Assembly: GCA_028099475.1 (NCBI GenBank)
Contig: JAOHHF010000002.1
Coordinates: forward strand, 5,514-69,513
Reading direction: 5' to 3'
Length of the DNA stretch: 64,000 nt
Origin: Candidatus Pelagibacter sp.
Lineage (GTDB): Bacteria; Pseudomonadota; Alphaproteobacteria; Pelagibacterales; Pelagibacteraceae
In this document: positions 25,765-34,347 of the stretch, piece after piece
Layout of the letters: each line of letters begins with the position of its first letter
Position numbering within the stretch: position 1 is the stretch's first letter
The notes under the pieces: model-generated
What the model was told of the DNA's origin: nothing
What the model saw: only the letters and a program-made list of their open reading frames with translations
Databases searched by the model: none
Made by a program: the position numbers and the translations under genes

Positions 25765-27048
25765 ATGGAAAGTATTATTCTACTCGTAGTACTCCTTTTT
25801 CTAATCTTATTAGGTGCTCCTATTGGTTTCATATTAATACTGATACCATTTGTTTATATTTTATTTACCGACGCTGTACCGCTTGTTTTGATCCCAAGTC
25901 AAATGTTTAATGCTATTGACTCGGTTCCATTAACTGCAATTGCGTTCTTTATGTTAACAGGTGAGTTGATGACAAGTGCAACGATTACTGATCGTTTAGT
26001 TGCTTTGAGCAGAGCATTAATCGGACGTATACGAGGGGGATTGGCCCAAGTGAATGTTCTTGTGAGTATGTTTTTTGCAGGGATGAATGGTTCCGTGGTA
26101 GCAGATACAGCTACAGTTGGTGCATTAGTTTTACCAGCTATGAAAAAAGCTGGATATCCCGCAGCGTTTTCGGCTGCAGTTACAGGTGTGAGTTCTACCA
26201 TTGGAGGGATAATTCCACCTAGTATCATGATGATTGTACTTGCTAACTCGACTGAAATTTCGATTGCAGCATTATTTGCAGCAGGGATTATTCCAGGCGT
26301 GTTGATAGGAATTACGATTATGATAATCAATCATTACTTCGCAATTAAATATAACTTCGAGAGAAGTGATGAACCATTTTCAATACGTCGAGCTGGTAAA
26401 GAATTATATCGATCCTCATTCGCCCTTTTGATACCTCTAGTTTTGGTGGGCTCAGTCATGGGAGGGGTTGCATCGGTTGTTGAAGCTGGGGCTATCACAG
26501 CAATGGTTGCATTATTTACAGGTGTTTTCGTTTACCGAACTATAAAATGGAAAGATTGTACTGGTGCTTTTCGTCGAGCATTCCGTAATTCAGCAATGGT
26601 TTTTATCATCATAGCAGCTTCAGGACCCTTCAGTTGGTTACTTACTTCTCTAGGTGCAATCGGTGATCTTGAAAAATGGCTTCTAAGCCTAACAGAGTCT
26701 CCGATTATCTTTATTTTAGCTGTGATATTATTCATTTTTCTTCTTGGAACGGTGATGGATTCTGCGGTAAACATTATTATAGTTGGTCCGGTACTAGTTA
26801 ATGTTATGGCTCAAGCTGGCTTTCCTGAAGTACAAGCAGCTATCGTTGTAATAGTTGGCTTCTTAATAGGATCAGTAACTCCGCCTGTTGGTGTTGCTTA
26901 CTTTACTGCTGCAACAATAGCACAGGTGCGTTTAGAAAAAGTGGCTATTGCATTAATTCCTTATTTGATTGGGCTATTTTTACTTTTATTTTTTATTCTT
27001 GTTGTTCCAGAGTTGACTATGTTTCTTCCAAACCTCTTGAGTAATTAG
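25765..27048 (+). CDS. dctM: TRAP transporter large permease (DctM)
   Basis: A 427-residue membrane protein with about 12 segments. DctM motifs include LLGAPIGFILILIPF near the N terminus, MFFAGMNGSVVADTATVGAL, GGIIPPSIMMIVLAN and GSVTPPVGVAYFTAA. It forms the Na+-coupled transport channel with DctQ. Arginines are often CGT or CGA here (for example near 26020-26035 and 26570), unlike the AGA habit of most of the window, consistent with transfer. Confidence 0.92.
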   Translation: MESIILLVVLLFLILLGAPIGFILILIPFVYILFTDAVPLVLIPSQMFNAIDSVPLTAIAFFMLTGELMTSATITDRLVALSRALIGRIRGGLAQVNVLVSMFFAGMNGSVVADTATVGALVLPAMKKAGYPAAFSAAVTGVSSTIGGIIPPSIMMIVLANSTEISIAALFAAGIIPGVLIGITIMIINHYFAIKYNFERSDEPFSIRRAGKELYRSSFALLIPLVLVGSVMGGVASVVEAGAITAMVALFTGVFVYRTIKWKDCTGAFRRAFRNSAMVFIIIAASGPFSWLLTSLGAIGDLEKWLLSLTESPIIFILAVILFIFLLGTVMDSAVNIIIVGPVLVNVMAQAGFPEVQAAIVVIVGFLIGSVTPPVGVAYFTAATIAQVRLEKVAIALIPYLIGLFLLLFFILVVPELTMFLPNLLSN

Positions 27049-27052
27049 CGAT

Positions 27053-27562
27053 ATGTTAAAATTTTTTAATAACTTTGACCGTTTTATTCATCGTATGCTG
27101 GAAGCTATGTGTTCACTCTTTTTAGCTTCGATGGTTGGTTTCACTCTTTATAACGTTATCATGCGATATGTTTTTAATAACCCTCCTGTTTGGGGTGATC
27201 TACTAACAGTATTAAGTAATATTTGGTTGATGTTTATAGCACTTTCACTGACAGCCAGAGATAATGAACACATAGCTTTAAATTTAATTTATGAAAAATT
27301 ACCAGATAGACTGTCACTATATATACGTCAGTTCTGGAAAATTATGATTATGGTAATTGGTATAGTCCTGATGATCTATGGAGTTGAACTTGTGGAAGGT
27401 ATGCGTGGGAAGTATTGGGAGATGTGGTATTTTGAAATTAGTTTTCAAGGTATTGAGTTCAAAGAAAATTATATGCCAAAAAAATACGCAGTTGCTATCT
27501 TGCCGTTAGCTGGATTTTTGACGACCATTGGTGCTGTAATTTCTTTTGTTAAAAAGGTCTAG
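27053..27562 (+). CDS. dctQ: TRAP transporter small permease (DctQ)
   Basis: A 169-residue protein with four membrane segments and the DctQ features NVIMRYVFNNPPVWGDLL and a conserved charged start RFIHRMLEAMCS. It follows dctM by four bases. In most TRAP operons the small subunit gene precedes the large one; here the order is P-M-Q. CGT arginine codons are again common. Confidence 0.88.
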   Translation: MLKFFNNFDRFIHRMLEAMCSLFLASMVGFTLYNVIMRYVFNNPPVWGDLLTVLSNIWLMFIALSLTARDNEHIALNLIYEKLPDRLSLYIRQFWKIMIMVIGIVLMIYGVELVEGMRGKYWEMWYFEISFQGIEFKENYMPKKYAVAILPLAGFLTTIGAVISFVKKV

Positions 27563-27570
27563 TTTTTCAG

Positions 27571-27698
27571 ATTAGTCATTAATAATTACTGAGGCAATTA
27601 AGTTAAAAAGACATGGTTATATATATCTTTTATAGCTTTATTTCCTTTGACTCGCTTTAATCATTCGCGTTAGACTTAATTTTTAAATTAATAGGAGA
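27571..27698 (+). repeat. Direct repeat copy 2: intergenic/promoter region upstream of proX
   Basis: Second copy of the segment at 24491-24618, same length. It starts with ATTAGTCATTAATAA, which resembles the last codons and stop of the aldehyde dehydrogenase although no such gene precedes it here; it therefore looks like a relic of an ALDH-proX junction. The inverted repeat has drifted (ATGGTTATA/TATAGCTTT), but most changes keep G-U or Watson-Crick pairing in RNA. Confidence 0.85.
27647..27676 (+). promoter_or_regulatory. Putative sigma-70 promoter for proX
   Basis: TTGACT (27647-27652), 18-base spacer, TAGACT (27671-27676): the same arrangement as in copy 1. The proX start lies 28 bases further on. 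Conservation of both hexamers across the two diverged copies is the main support. Confidence 0.5.
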
Positions 27699-27704
27699 GA
27701 GATA

Positions 27705-28667
27705 ATGAGAATAATTAAAACTACACTTGTAGCAGCATTAATTTCTATTTTTGCAACTGTTTCATCATTTGCTGAAAAAGTTAAAATTGGTGATCCAGGT
27801 TGGACAGGTGCTACAGCAATTGCTAATTTATTAGCAGCAGTTGTTACAGATAAAATGGGTGGAGAAGCAGAACTTGTTCCAGGAAACAACACTGCTATCT
27901 ATGGTGCAATCGACAGAAGCAAAGGTGAAATAGAAGTTCACCCTGATATTTGGTTGCCAAACCAACAAGCTTATACAAATGATTTAGTTCCAAAAGGAAC
28001 TTTAAAATTAAGTAGCAAACCATATGAAGGAAACCAAGGTTATTGTGTTTCTCAAAAATTTGCGAAAAAATTTAACATCACTGCGATTGAAGATTTAGGA
28101 AGACCTGAAGTTGTTAAAGCTATGGATAGCGATGGCAATGGTAAAGGTGAGTTTTGGATTGGTGCAGATGGTTGGGCGTCAGCTAATGTGAATCAAGTTA
28201 AGTTAAGAGACTATGGTTTATATGATGCAGGTATCGAGCCAATTAGAGCAGCTGAAGCAGTTAAAAATGCAAGAGTACTTGACTCAATTAAAAAAGACGA
28301 AGGTTATGCATTTTATTGTTATAAACCACATGCGATTTGGGGAATGGCAGATGTAGTTATGTTGGAAGAACCTAAATTTGATCCAGCTAAATACAAAATG
28401 GTACAACCTAAAGAGGACGCTGACTGGTACAAAAAATCTTATGTTGCTTCGAAAGATGCACTTAAACAAATTCAAATTGGTTGGGGAACTTCTTTAGAAA
28501 GTAAATCGCCAGCTATCGTTGAATTCTTTAAGAACTTTCAATTAACAGCAGACGATGTGTCAGCTATGGCTTATGCAATTTCAGTTGAAAAAAAACAACC
28601 AGCTGATGTAGCAAGAGCTTGGATGAAAGCTAATAAATCAACAGTTGATGGTTGGTTAGGCCTTTAA
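27705..28667 (+). CDS. proX: Glycine betaine/proline-type ABC transporter substrate-binding protein
   Basis: A 320-residue OpuAC-domain protein with signal peptide (MRIIKTTLVAALISIFATVS..., cleavage after FA). The mature start KVKIGDPGWTGATAIANLLA and the WLPNQQ segment fit betaine-type binding proteins; tryptophans that could form the quaternary-amine cage are in DPGWTG, FWIGADGWAS and HAIWGMAD. It should import osmolytes such as glycine betaine or related compounds. Ribosome-binding site: taggagaga. Confidence 0.88.
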   Translation: MRIIKTTLVAALISIFATVSSFAEKVKIGDPGWTGATAIANLLAAVVTDKMGGEAELVPGNNTAIYGAIDRSKGEIEVHPDIWLPNQQAYTNDLVPKGTLKLSSKPYEGNQGYCVSQKFAKKFNITAIEDLGRPEVVKAMDSDGNGKGEFWIGADGWASANVNQVKLRDYGLYDAGIEPIRAAEAVKNARVLDSIKKDEGYAFYCYKPHAIWGMADVVMLEEPKFDPAKYKMVQPKEDADWYKKSYVASKDALKQIQIGWGTSLESKSPAIVEFFKNFQLTADDVSAMAYAISVEKKQPADVARAWMKANKSTVDGWLGL

Positions 28668-28687
28668 TCTAAATAAAATAAATTACT

Positions 28688-28718
28688 TATACTCGGCAAT
28701 TTTATATTGCCGGGTATA
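28688..28718 (+). terminator. Hairpin between proX and proV
   Basis: TATACTCGGCAA (28688-28699) and TTGCCGGGTATA (28707-28718) form a 12-bp stem with one T-G pair and a 7-base loop, followed by TTTTCCTTT. It is a good candidate for a leaky terminator or mRNA stabiliser that keeps proX mRNA above proVW. Confidence 0.7.
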
Positions 28719-28743
28719 TTTTCCTTTAATAAAAGAAAGCTAA

Positions 28744-29805
28744 ATGGATTCATCTGGATCAGCAATTAGAATTGAAAACGTTTGGAAAGTGTTTGGTAAC
28801 ACTTCAAATGAAGCGATAGATGCAATTCAAAATAAAAGAATTTCAAAAACTGAAGCACTAGAAAGATACAATTCAGTAATAGGTGTTTCTGATGTCTCAT
28901 TTGACGTTAAGTCAGGAGAGATATTTTGTGTAATGGGTTTATCAGGAAGTGGTAAATCCACTTTAGTAAGACATATTAATAGGCTGTTAGAACCAACATC
29001 AGGAAAAATTTTAATCAATGGTCAGGATGTAATGTCTCTTGATAGAGATAGTTTACAAGAATTAAGAAATAAAAAAATTGGAATGGTTTTTCAAAACTTT
29101 GCTTTAATGCCCCATAGATCTGTTGTTGATAATATTGCAATGCCACTTGAGATAAGAGGTATCAGTAAAAATGATAGATTAGATGCAGCTAATAAAATTT
29201 TAGAAATAGTAGAACTTCAAGGTTGGGGTAATAAATTTGCTCATGAATTGTCAGGAGGGATGCAACAAAGAGTTGGATTAGCAAGAGCTTTAGCTGCAGA
29301 TCCTGACTTTTTATTAATGGATGAACCATTTAGTGCACTAGATCCATTAATTAGAAGACAACTTCAATCAGAATTTATTAAACTTTCAAAACAGATGAAA
29401 AAAACAACTGTTTTTATTACTCATGATTTAGACGAAGCGGTAAGAGTAGGTCATCGAATTGCAATAATGAGAGACGGTAAAGTTATTCAAGTTGGAACAC
29501 CTGAAGAAATTGTTGTTAGTCCAGCAGATGATTATGTTGCTGATTTTGTTAAAGGTATTTCTAGACTAAAAGTAGTTCAGGCTAAATCCATCATGCAATC
29601 AGTTGATAGTTTTGAAAATAAAAATGGAAAATTGTCTAACGATTTAGAAGTTGTAAATGAAGGTGATTTGTTAAGTAAATTGATTGAAACTTCAGCCTCA
29701 AAAGACAAACCTGTAATTGTTCAAAATTCTGAAAGCAAAATAGTTGGAGTTATTTCACAAGCAGATCTTTTGAAAGCGGTTATTGAAGGAGGAGATGGTG
29801 AGTAA
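28744..29805 (+). CDS. proV: Glycine betaine/proline ABC transporter ATP-binding protein
   Basis: A 353-residue ATPase of the ProV/OpuAA type. A betaine-family N-terminal insertion (NEAIDAIQNKRISKTEALERY) precedes Walker A GLSGSGKST (65-73); signature LSGGMQQRVGLARAL; Walker B LLMDEPFSALDP. The C-terminal ~90 residues form a CBS-like regulatory domain (DKPVIVQNSESKIVGVISQ), which in OpuA senses ionic strength. The permease start lies within its last codons. Confidence 0.92.
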   Translation: MDSSGSAIRIENVWKVFGNTSNEAIDAIQNKRISKTEALERYNSVIGVSDVSFDVKSGEIFCVMGLSGSGKSTLVRHINRLLEPTSGKILINGQDVMSLDRDSLQELRNKKIGMVFQNFALMPHRSVVDNIAMPLEIRGISKNDRLDAANKILEIVELQGWGNKFAHELSGGMQQRVGLARALAADPDFLLMDEPFSALDPLIRRQLQSEFIKLSKQMKKTTVFITHDLDEAVRVGHRIAIMRDGKVIQVGTPEEIVVSPADDYVADFVKGISRLKVVQAKSIMQSVDSFENKNGKLSNDLEVVNEGDLLSKLIETSASKDKPVIVQNSESKIVGVISQADLLKAVIEGGDGE

Positions 29806-31300
29806 AGAAGTTAACAATCCATCTAGATCAGAACTGATAACTGATTTTGTTAAAACAAATCCAAATTATTATATTGATCAATTTCAAAAAATTGGAAGCA
29901 AGCCTACATTTTCTTTTTCATTTAATATATATGCTGCAATTTTAGGCCCAATTTGGTTTGGAATGCGAAATATTTGGAATTGGGCTTTGACTTTTCTAAT
30001 CATAGAAACCTTCTCAGTTGTTCAAATTATAAGAGGTTTGTTTGGAAATATTACAAAAGACGCAATTCAAAAAATTGAACAAGTACAATCTACTATTGCT
30101 TTTAGAAATCAACAACTAGAAGCAGCAATTACAAACAATCCCGATAAAGTTGATGTTTATAAAAGAAACATCAAATCATTAGAAGATGCTATGCAAGGCT
30201 ATATAAATGAAGTGGATAGAATTGAAGCATCAGCTATCTGGATAACTATTTTTGGAATACTATCTTTAATAGTAGTTAAGATTATTCAAGGTGTACTTGC
30301 TAATTCTAAATTAGAAAAAAGATACTCAGAATGGTTATCAGATAAAACAATAAGCCCGGGGATGAAAACTAGAAATTATATTTTGAGTACAGTTTTTGCC
30401 TCTGTAATCATGTTTTTTTCAGTAGTTCATTATAGCTTTCCAGGCTTAATCAATATCATGAACGAGTTTCCAACACACCCAGATATAAGATTAACTTCAA
30501 TTGCATGGGTTGAAACTATATTTAATTATGCTGTCCTTAAAGGGGATGCTTTATTTACAGCTATTACAATTGGGATTAGATCAGTTTTAGATTTCTTGGA
30601 ATTACTGTTTGTTAAAACTCCATGGATAGTAATCATTACTACGATTGTAACCTTAACAGGTTTATCTGCAGGACCTAGAGCAGCAATTTATTCTGCTGGT
30701 TTTTTAGCTTATATGGGTTTTTTAGGCTTTTGGGTAAAAGCAATGACTACACTTGCATTACTTGGTACAGCTGCAATTTTAAGTATTGCAATTGGAATAC
30801 CTCTTGGAATTTTTTGTGCAAGACGTCAAAGATTTTACTCAATGATAAGACCTATAATGGATTTCATGCAAACCATGCCAGCCTTTGTGTTTATGATCCC
30901 AGTAATTGCGTTTTTTGGAACAGGAAAAGTTGCAGCTGTAATCATTACAATGATTTTTGGTGGTACGCCCGTTGTAAGATTAACAGTATTAGGTTTAAGA
31001 GGTGTTCCTGAAACAATAAGAGAAGCAGCAATAGCTTATGGAGCAAGCAAATGGTATTTGCTTAGAAAAGTAGATTTACCCTTAGCAACACCTTCTATTT
31101 TAGCGGGAGTTAACCAAACAGTAATGTTAAGTTTAGCCATGGTTGTTGTTGCATCATTAATTGGTGCTAAAGGATTAGGCCAAGATGTACTTGAAGCACT
31201 ACAATATGCAAACGTTGGTCAGGGTATTTTAGCTGGTGTTGCAATTTTATTTGTTGCATTAATTCTAGATAGGGTTGTTCAAGGTAAGAAAAGAGTTTAA
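29798..31300 (+). CDS. proW: Glycine betaine/proline ABC transporter permease with long N-terminal extension
   Basis: About 500 residues. GTG at 29798 is chosen because AAGGAGG (29786-29792) stands five bases upstream; an ATG at 29795 is too close. Residues ~1-215 are an extension: a segment like DUF2628 (SFNIYAAILGPIWFGMRNIW), about three membrane spans and a coiled-coil-like charged region. Residues ~235-500 are the ProW BPD_transp_1 domain with the EAA-type loop VPETIREAAIAYGASKWYLL. The fusion is discussed as a finding. Confidence 0.88.
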   Translation: MSKEVNNPSRSELITDFVKTNPNYYIDQFQKIGSKPTFSFSFNIYAAILGPIWFGMRNIWNWALTFLIIETFSVVQIIRGLFGNITKDAIQKIEQVQSTIAFRNQQLEAAITNNPDKVDVYKRNIKSLEDAMQGYINEVDRIEASAIWITIFGILSLIVVKIIQGVLANSKLEKRYSEWLSDKTISPGMKTRNYILSTVFASVIMFFSVVHYSFPGLINIMNEFPTHPDIRLTSIAWVETIFNYAVLKGDALFTAITIGIRSVLDFLELLFVKTPWIVIITTIVTLTGLSAGPRAAIYSAGFLAYMGFLGFWVKAMTTLALLGTAAILSIAIGIPLGIFCARRQRFYSMIRPIMDFMQTMPAFVFMIPVIAFFGTGKVAAVIITMIFGGTPVVRLTVLGLRGVPETIREAAIAYGASKWYLLRKVDLPLATPSILAGVNQTVMLSLAMVVVASLIGAKGLGQDVLEALQYANVGQGILAGVAILFVALILDRVVQGKKRV

Positions 31301-31309
31301 TAAACCTTA

Positions 31310-31918
31310 ATGGAATTTCTGCTATTAGGTTTTTTTACTGGCTTAAGTTTAATTTTAGCAATAGGTGCTCAAAATATTTTTGTAATTGAGCAGGGTTTAA
31401 AAAAACAACACATATTTTTAGTTTGTTTAATTTGTTCTTTATCTGATTTAATTTTAATTTTTGTTGGAATATTTCTTTTTCATTATTTTGTTCAATATTT
31501 TAACTCAACAATAGAATTAATATTTAACATTCTATTAATTTGCTTTTTAATTCATTTTATTTATTCAAAAATAAAAATATTTAATACAAATGTAAGTTTA
31601 GGGAGCGATCTAAATAATGTTTCTAAATATGATATTCTTTTAAAAACTTTAGGTTTTACCTACTTAAATCCTCATGTTTATTCAGACACCGTATTTATTT
31701 TAGGAAACTTTTCAAAAAATTTCTTATTAAATGAAAAGATTATATTTGGAATTGGTGCTTCAATAGCCTCATTCCTTTTTTTCTTTTTACTAGGCTATCT
31801 GTCAAAAATTTTATCTAAATACGCACAAAGTAAAAAAATTTGGAATATAATTAATTTATTTATAATTGTATTTATGAGCTTTTTGACTTTTTTAGTGTTT
31901 TTAGAAACTATTAATTAG
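31310..31918 (+). CDS. LysE/ArgO-family amino acid exporter
   Basis: A 202-residue membrane protein with six segments. LysE/ArgO motifs: GFFTGLSLILAIGAQNIFVI near the N terminus, CSLSDLILIFVGI, and TLGFTYLNPHVYSDTVFILG, where the NPH(V/A)-D motif is diagnostic. It probably exports basic amino acids. It follows proW by nine bases and overlaps the convergent HisD-type gene by eight. Confidence 0.88.
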   Translation: MEFLLLGFFTGLSLILAIGAQNIFVIEQGLKKQHIFLVCLICSLSDLILIFVGIFLFHYFVQYFNSTIELIFNILLICFLIHFIYSKIKIFNTNVSLGSDLNNVSKYDILLKTLGFTYLNPHVYSDTVFILGNFSKNFLLNEKIIFGIGASIASFLFFFLLGYLSKILSKYAQSKKIWNIINLFIIVFMSFLTFLVFLETIN

Positions 31919-33197
31919 AGTATCCGTATTTCTTAAGTCTAACATCACCAGTTCTTGCATGCGCTTCCATTCCTTCATATCTAGAAATTCTAGCAGCTGC
32001 AGCACCAACTAATTCTGTAGACTCTTTAGTCATTCTTTGGAAACTTAATGTTTTAACAAATTTACCAACAAATAAACCGCCAGTATATCTTCCGGCACCT
32101 TTAGTCGGTAAAATATGGTTTGTTCCAGAACATTTATCTCCATAGGCAACTGTAGTTTCTTCACCAACAAATAAAGAACCATAGTTAGTTAATCTGTCAT
32201 GAAACCATTGTAAATTTTCTGTTTGTACTTCTAAATGTTCAGGTGCGTACTCATCACTGATTTTAACCATTTCTTCATCAGTATCACAAAGAACAACTTC
32301 ACCATAATCTCTCCAAGCAGCATCCGCATTTGTTCTTGGAACTTCTGGTAGTTCAGCTATTAACTCAGGAACTCTTTTCATTACTTTTTCAGCAAGATCT
32401 TTACTTGTTGTGTATAACCAGCAAGGTGAATTATAACCATGTTCAGCTTGACCAACCAAATCAACAGCAACAATTTCTGGATCTGCTTTAGCATCTGCAA
32501 TAATTCCAATTTCTGTAGGACCAGCAAATAAATCAATTCCAACTTTACCAAATAAAATTCTTTTTGCTTCAGCAACAAATTGATTACCAGGACCAACAAT
32601 AATGTCAGCGGGTGGATTACTAAATAAACCATTAGTCATCGCTGCAATAGCAGGTACACCACCTAAGTTTAAAATAACATCTGCACCGCATAAATCAGCT
32701 GTGTAAACAATCGTTGGATGAGCGCCTACACCTTCTTTTGGAGGGCTACAAGCAATTACATTTTTAACACCTGCAACTTTTGCAGTTGTCACACTCATTA
32801 CTGCTGATGCAATGTGCGCATATCTTCCACCAGGTACATAGCAGCCTGCAGTGTTTACAGGAACTAATTTTTGTCCTGCAAATAAACCATCTGAAAGCTC
32901 AACCTCAAAATCTTGACCATAGTTTTTCAATTGCGCTTCTGCAAATTTTCTAACTCTTTCATATGAAAACTGAACATCGTCTTTAGTTTTTTGATCAAGT
33001 GTTTTTTTAATCTCTTCAATTCTTTCTTTAGAAACAACAATATCACCATCATATTTATCAAATTTTTTAGTTAAATCGATACAACCTTGCTCTTTTGTAG
33101 TTTCTATATCTTTAAGTAGATCTTGAACTATACCAGTTGTTTTAGTGTCGTCTGTTGATGATGTTTTTGGTGATTTTTTTAAATATTGAATAGCCAT
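31911..33197 (-). CDS. HisD-family dehydrogenase, probably sulfopropanediol 3-dehydrogenase (HpsN)-like
   Basis: A 428-residue Zn/NAD dehydrogenase of the histidinol dehydrogenase family with the catalytic elements VGQAEHGYNS, YAPEHLEVQ (Glu-His pair) and SGTNHILPT. However, the cofactor-side motif reads NTAGCYVPGGRYAHIASAVM instead of the (R/V)GLYVPGG..PSSVLM of true HisD, a form I associate with HpsN-type enzymes that oxidise 2,3-dihydroxypropane-1-sulfonate. No other his gene is adjacent. True HisD remains the alternative. Confidence 0.75.
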   Translation of the reverse strand: MAIQYLKKSPKTSSTDDTKTTGIVQDLLKDIETTKEQGCIDLTKKFDKYDGDIVVSKERIEEIKKTLDQKTKDDVQFSYERVRKFAEAQLKNYGQDFEVELSDGLFAGQKLVPVNTAGCYVPGGRYAHIASAVMSVTTAKVAGVKNVIACSPPKEGVGAHPTIVYTADLCGADVILNLGGVPAIAAMTNGLFSNPPADIIVGPGNQFVAEAKRILFGKVGIDLFAGPTEIGIIADAKADPEIVAVDLVGQAEHGYNSPCWLYTTSKDLAEKVMKRVPELIAELPEVPRTNADAAWRDYGEVVLCDTDEEMVKISDEYAPEHLEVQTENLQWFHDRLTNYGSLFVGEETTVAYGDKCSGTNHILPTKGAGRYTGGLFVGKFVKTLSFQRMTKESTELVGAAAARISRYEGMEAHARTGDVRLKKYGYSN

Positions 33198-33258
33198 TGA
33201 TTGTTTCCTTTATTTTATGACGTTCTTAATAAAGTATAAAATCTTTTTATTCAATGTT

Positions 33259-33348
33259 TTAAAAATAAAATCTATATCCAATGTTAACACTTACAATACA
33301 TAAAATTATGACTAGAAAATATAAGCTAATATAATCAAAAGGTTTCAT
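33259..33348 (-). CDS. Small single-span membrane peptide, hypothetical
   Basis: A 29-codon ORF, ATG at 33348, with one hydrophobic span (ISLYFLVIILCIVSVNIGY). It lies in the 165-base gap between the Pta-like gene and the HisD-type gene on the same strand, 14 bases after the upstream stop. No clear Shine-Dalgarno is seen, so it may be chance in AT-rich DNA. Confidence 0.35.
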   Translation of the reverse strand: MKPFDYISLYFLVIILCIVSVNIGYRFYF

Positions 33349-33362
33349 TAAATAATTTAGAA

Positions 33363-34280
33363 TTAATCTAAAGCAACTACAGCTGCTGCAATAGATGCTA
33401 ATCTTGCTTGAGCTTCATCGGATCGACTGGTGATTACAACTGGAACTTTTCCACCAACCACAACACCAGCTGCACAAGCGCCCATAAAATAAATCATCAT
33501 TTTAACTAAACCGTTTCCAGTTTCTACACTTGGAACCAATAAAACGTCAGCTTCTCCAGCGACAGCATTTTTAATTCCTTTTATTCCAGCAGATTTTTTT
33601 GAAATACTATTATCAAATGCAAGAGGTCCAAAAACATCAGCTTCTAAATTTTCTTCTTTTGCCAATTTAGTTAATTCTGCAGCATCTAAAGAACTTGGAA
33701 TACTATCCAACACTTCTTCTGTGGCCGATAATATAGCAACTTTTGGTCTTGAAATTCCAATTCTATTATTAAAATTAATTACATTTCTAAGTATGTGCAT
33801 TTTTGTTTTAACATTTGGAAGCACATTTAAAGCACCATCTGTAATAATTAGTGGCTGATCTTCTTTATTAATGGTCATGTGCCATATGTGACTTAATCGA
33901 GTTTTACCTAAAAGATTATATTCACGTTTTAAAACTTCTTTCATTAAAATATCAGTATGAATATGACCTTTAACTATTATTTTAACTTTATCTTCACTAG
34001 CAAGTTTTGCTGCAATTTTTGCAGTATTATTTTCAATAGGTTCATCAATAATTTCATAATCTGAAATATCCCATTTCAAATCTTCAGCACATTTTAAAAT
34101 TTCTTTTTTATCTCCTATAAAAATAGGTTCTATTAAATCTTCATTGACAGCATCCTGAGCAGAAAGCATTGGCAAAGGCTTACCAGCATTAACAATCGCA
34201 ACTTTCACACCTTTTTTTTTATGCGCAAAGTCTAAGAGGTTATTAGGACAGACTATTTCTTTATTTGAGAGCATAGACAA
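33363..34280 (-). CDS. Phosphate acetyl/butyryltransferase-family protein
   Basis: A 305-residue PTA_PTB-domain enzyme that transfers acyl groups between CoA and phosphate. Characteristic parts: VKGHIHTDILMKEVLKREYN near residue 105, ITDGALNVLPNVKTK near 150, and the CoA/phosphate site ADVLLVPSVETGNGLVKMM followed by GGKVPVVITSRSDEAQ. It lacks the long N-terminal domain of E. coli Pta. Next to the HisD-type gene, a role in C2/C3 sulfonate or acetyl-phosphate metabolism is possible. Confidence 0.83.
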   Translation of the reverse strand: MSMLSNKEIVCPNNLLDFAHKKKGVKVAIVNAGKPLPMLSAQDAVNEDLIEPIFIGDKKEILKCAEDLKWDISDYEIIDEPIENNTAKIAAKLASEDKVKIIVKGHIHTDILMKEVLKREYNLLGKTRLSHIWHMTINKEDQPLIITDGALNVLPNVKTKMHILRNVINFNNRIGISRPKVAILSATEEVLDSIPSSLDAAELTKLAKEENLEADVFGPLAFDNSISKKSAGIKGIKNAVAGEADVLLVPSVETGNGLVKMMIYFMGACAAGVVVGGKVPVVITSRSDEAQARLASIAAAVVALD

Positions 34281-34347
34281 TGATTATAAATAATAATTAA
34301 AATGTATATAGTTGTTTTTATAATTATTGATAATAAAATAAGATAAA

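Noticed and set aside
25899..26330. 143-codon antisense ORF in dctM
   Set aside because: It lies wholly opposite a clear DctM coding sequence and has no recognisable domain; a codon-structure shadow.
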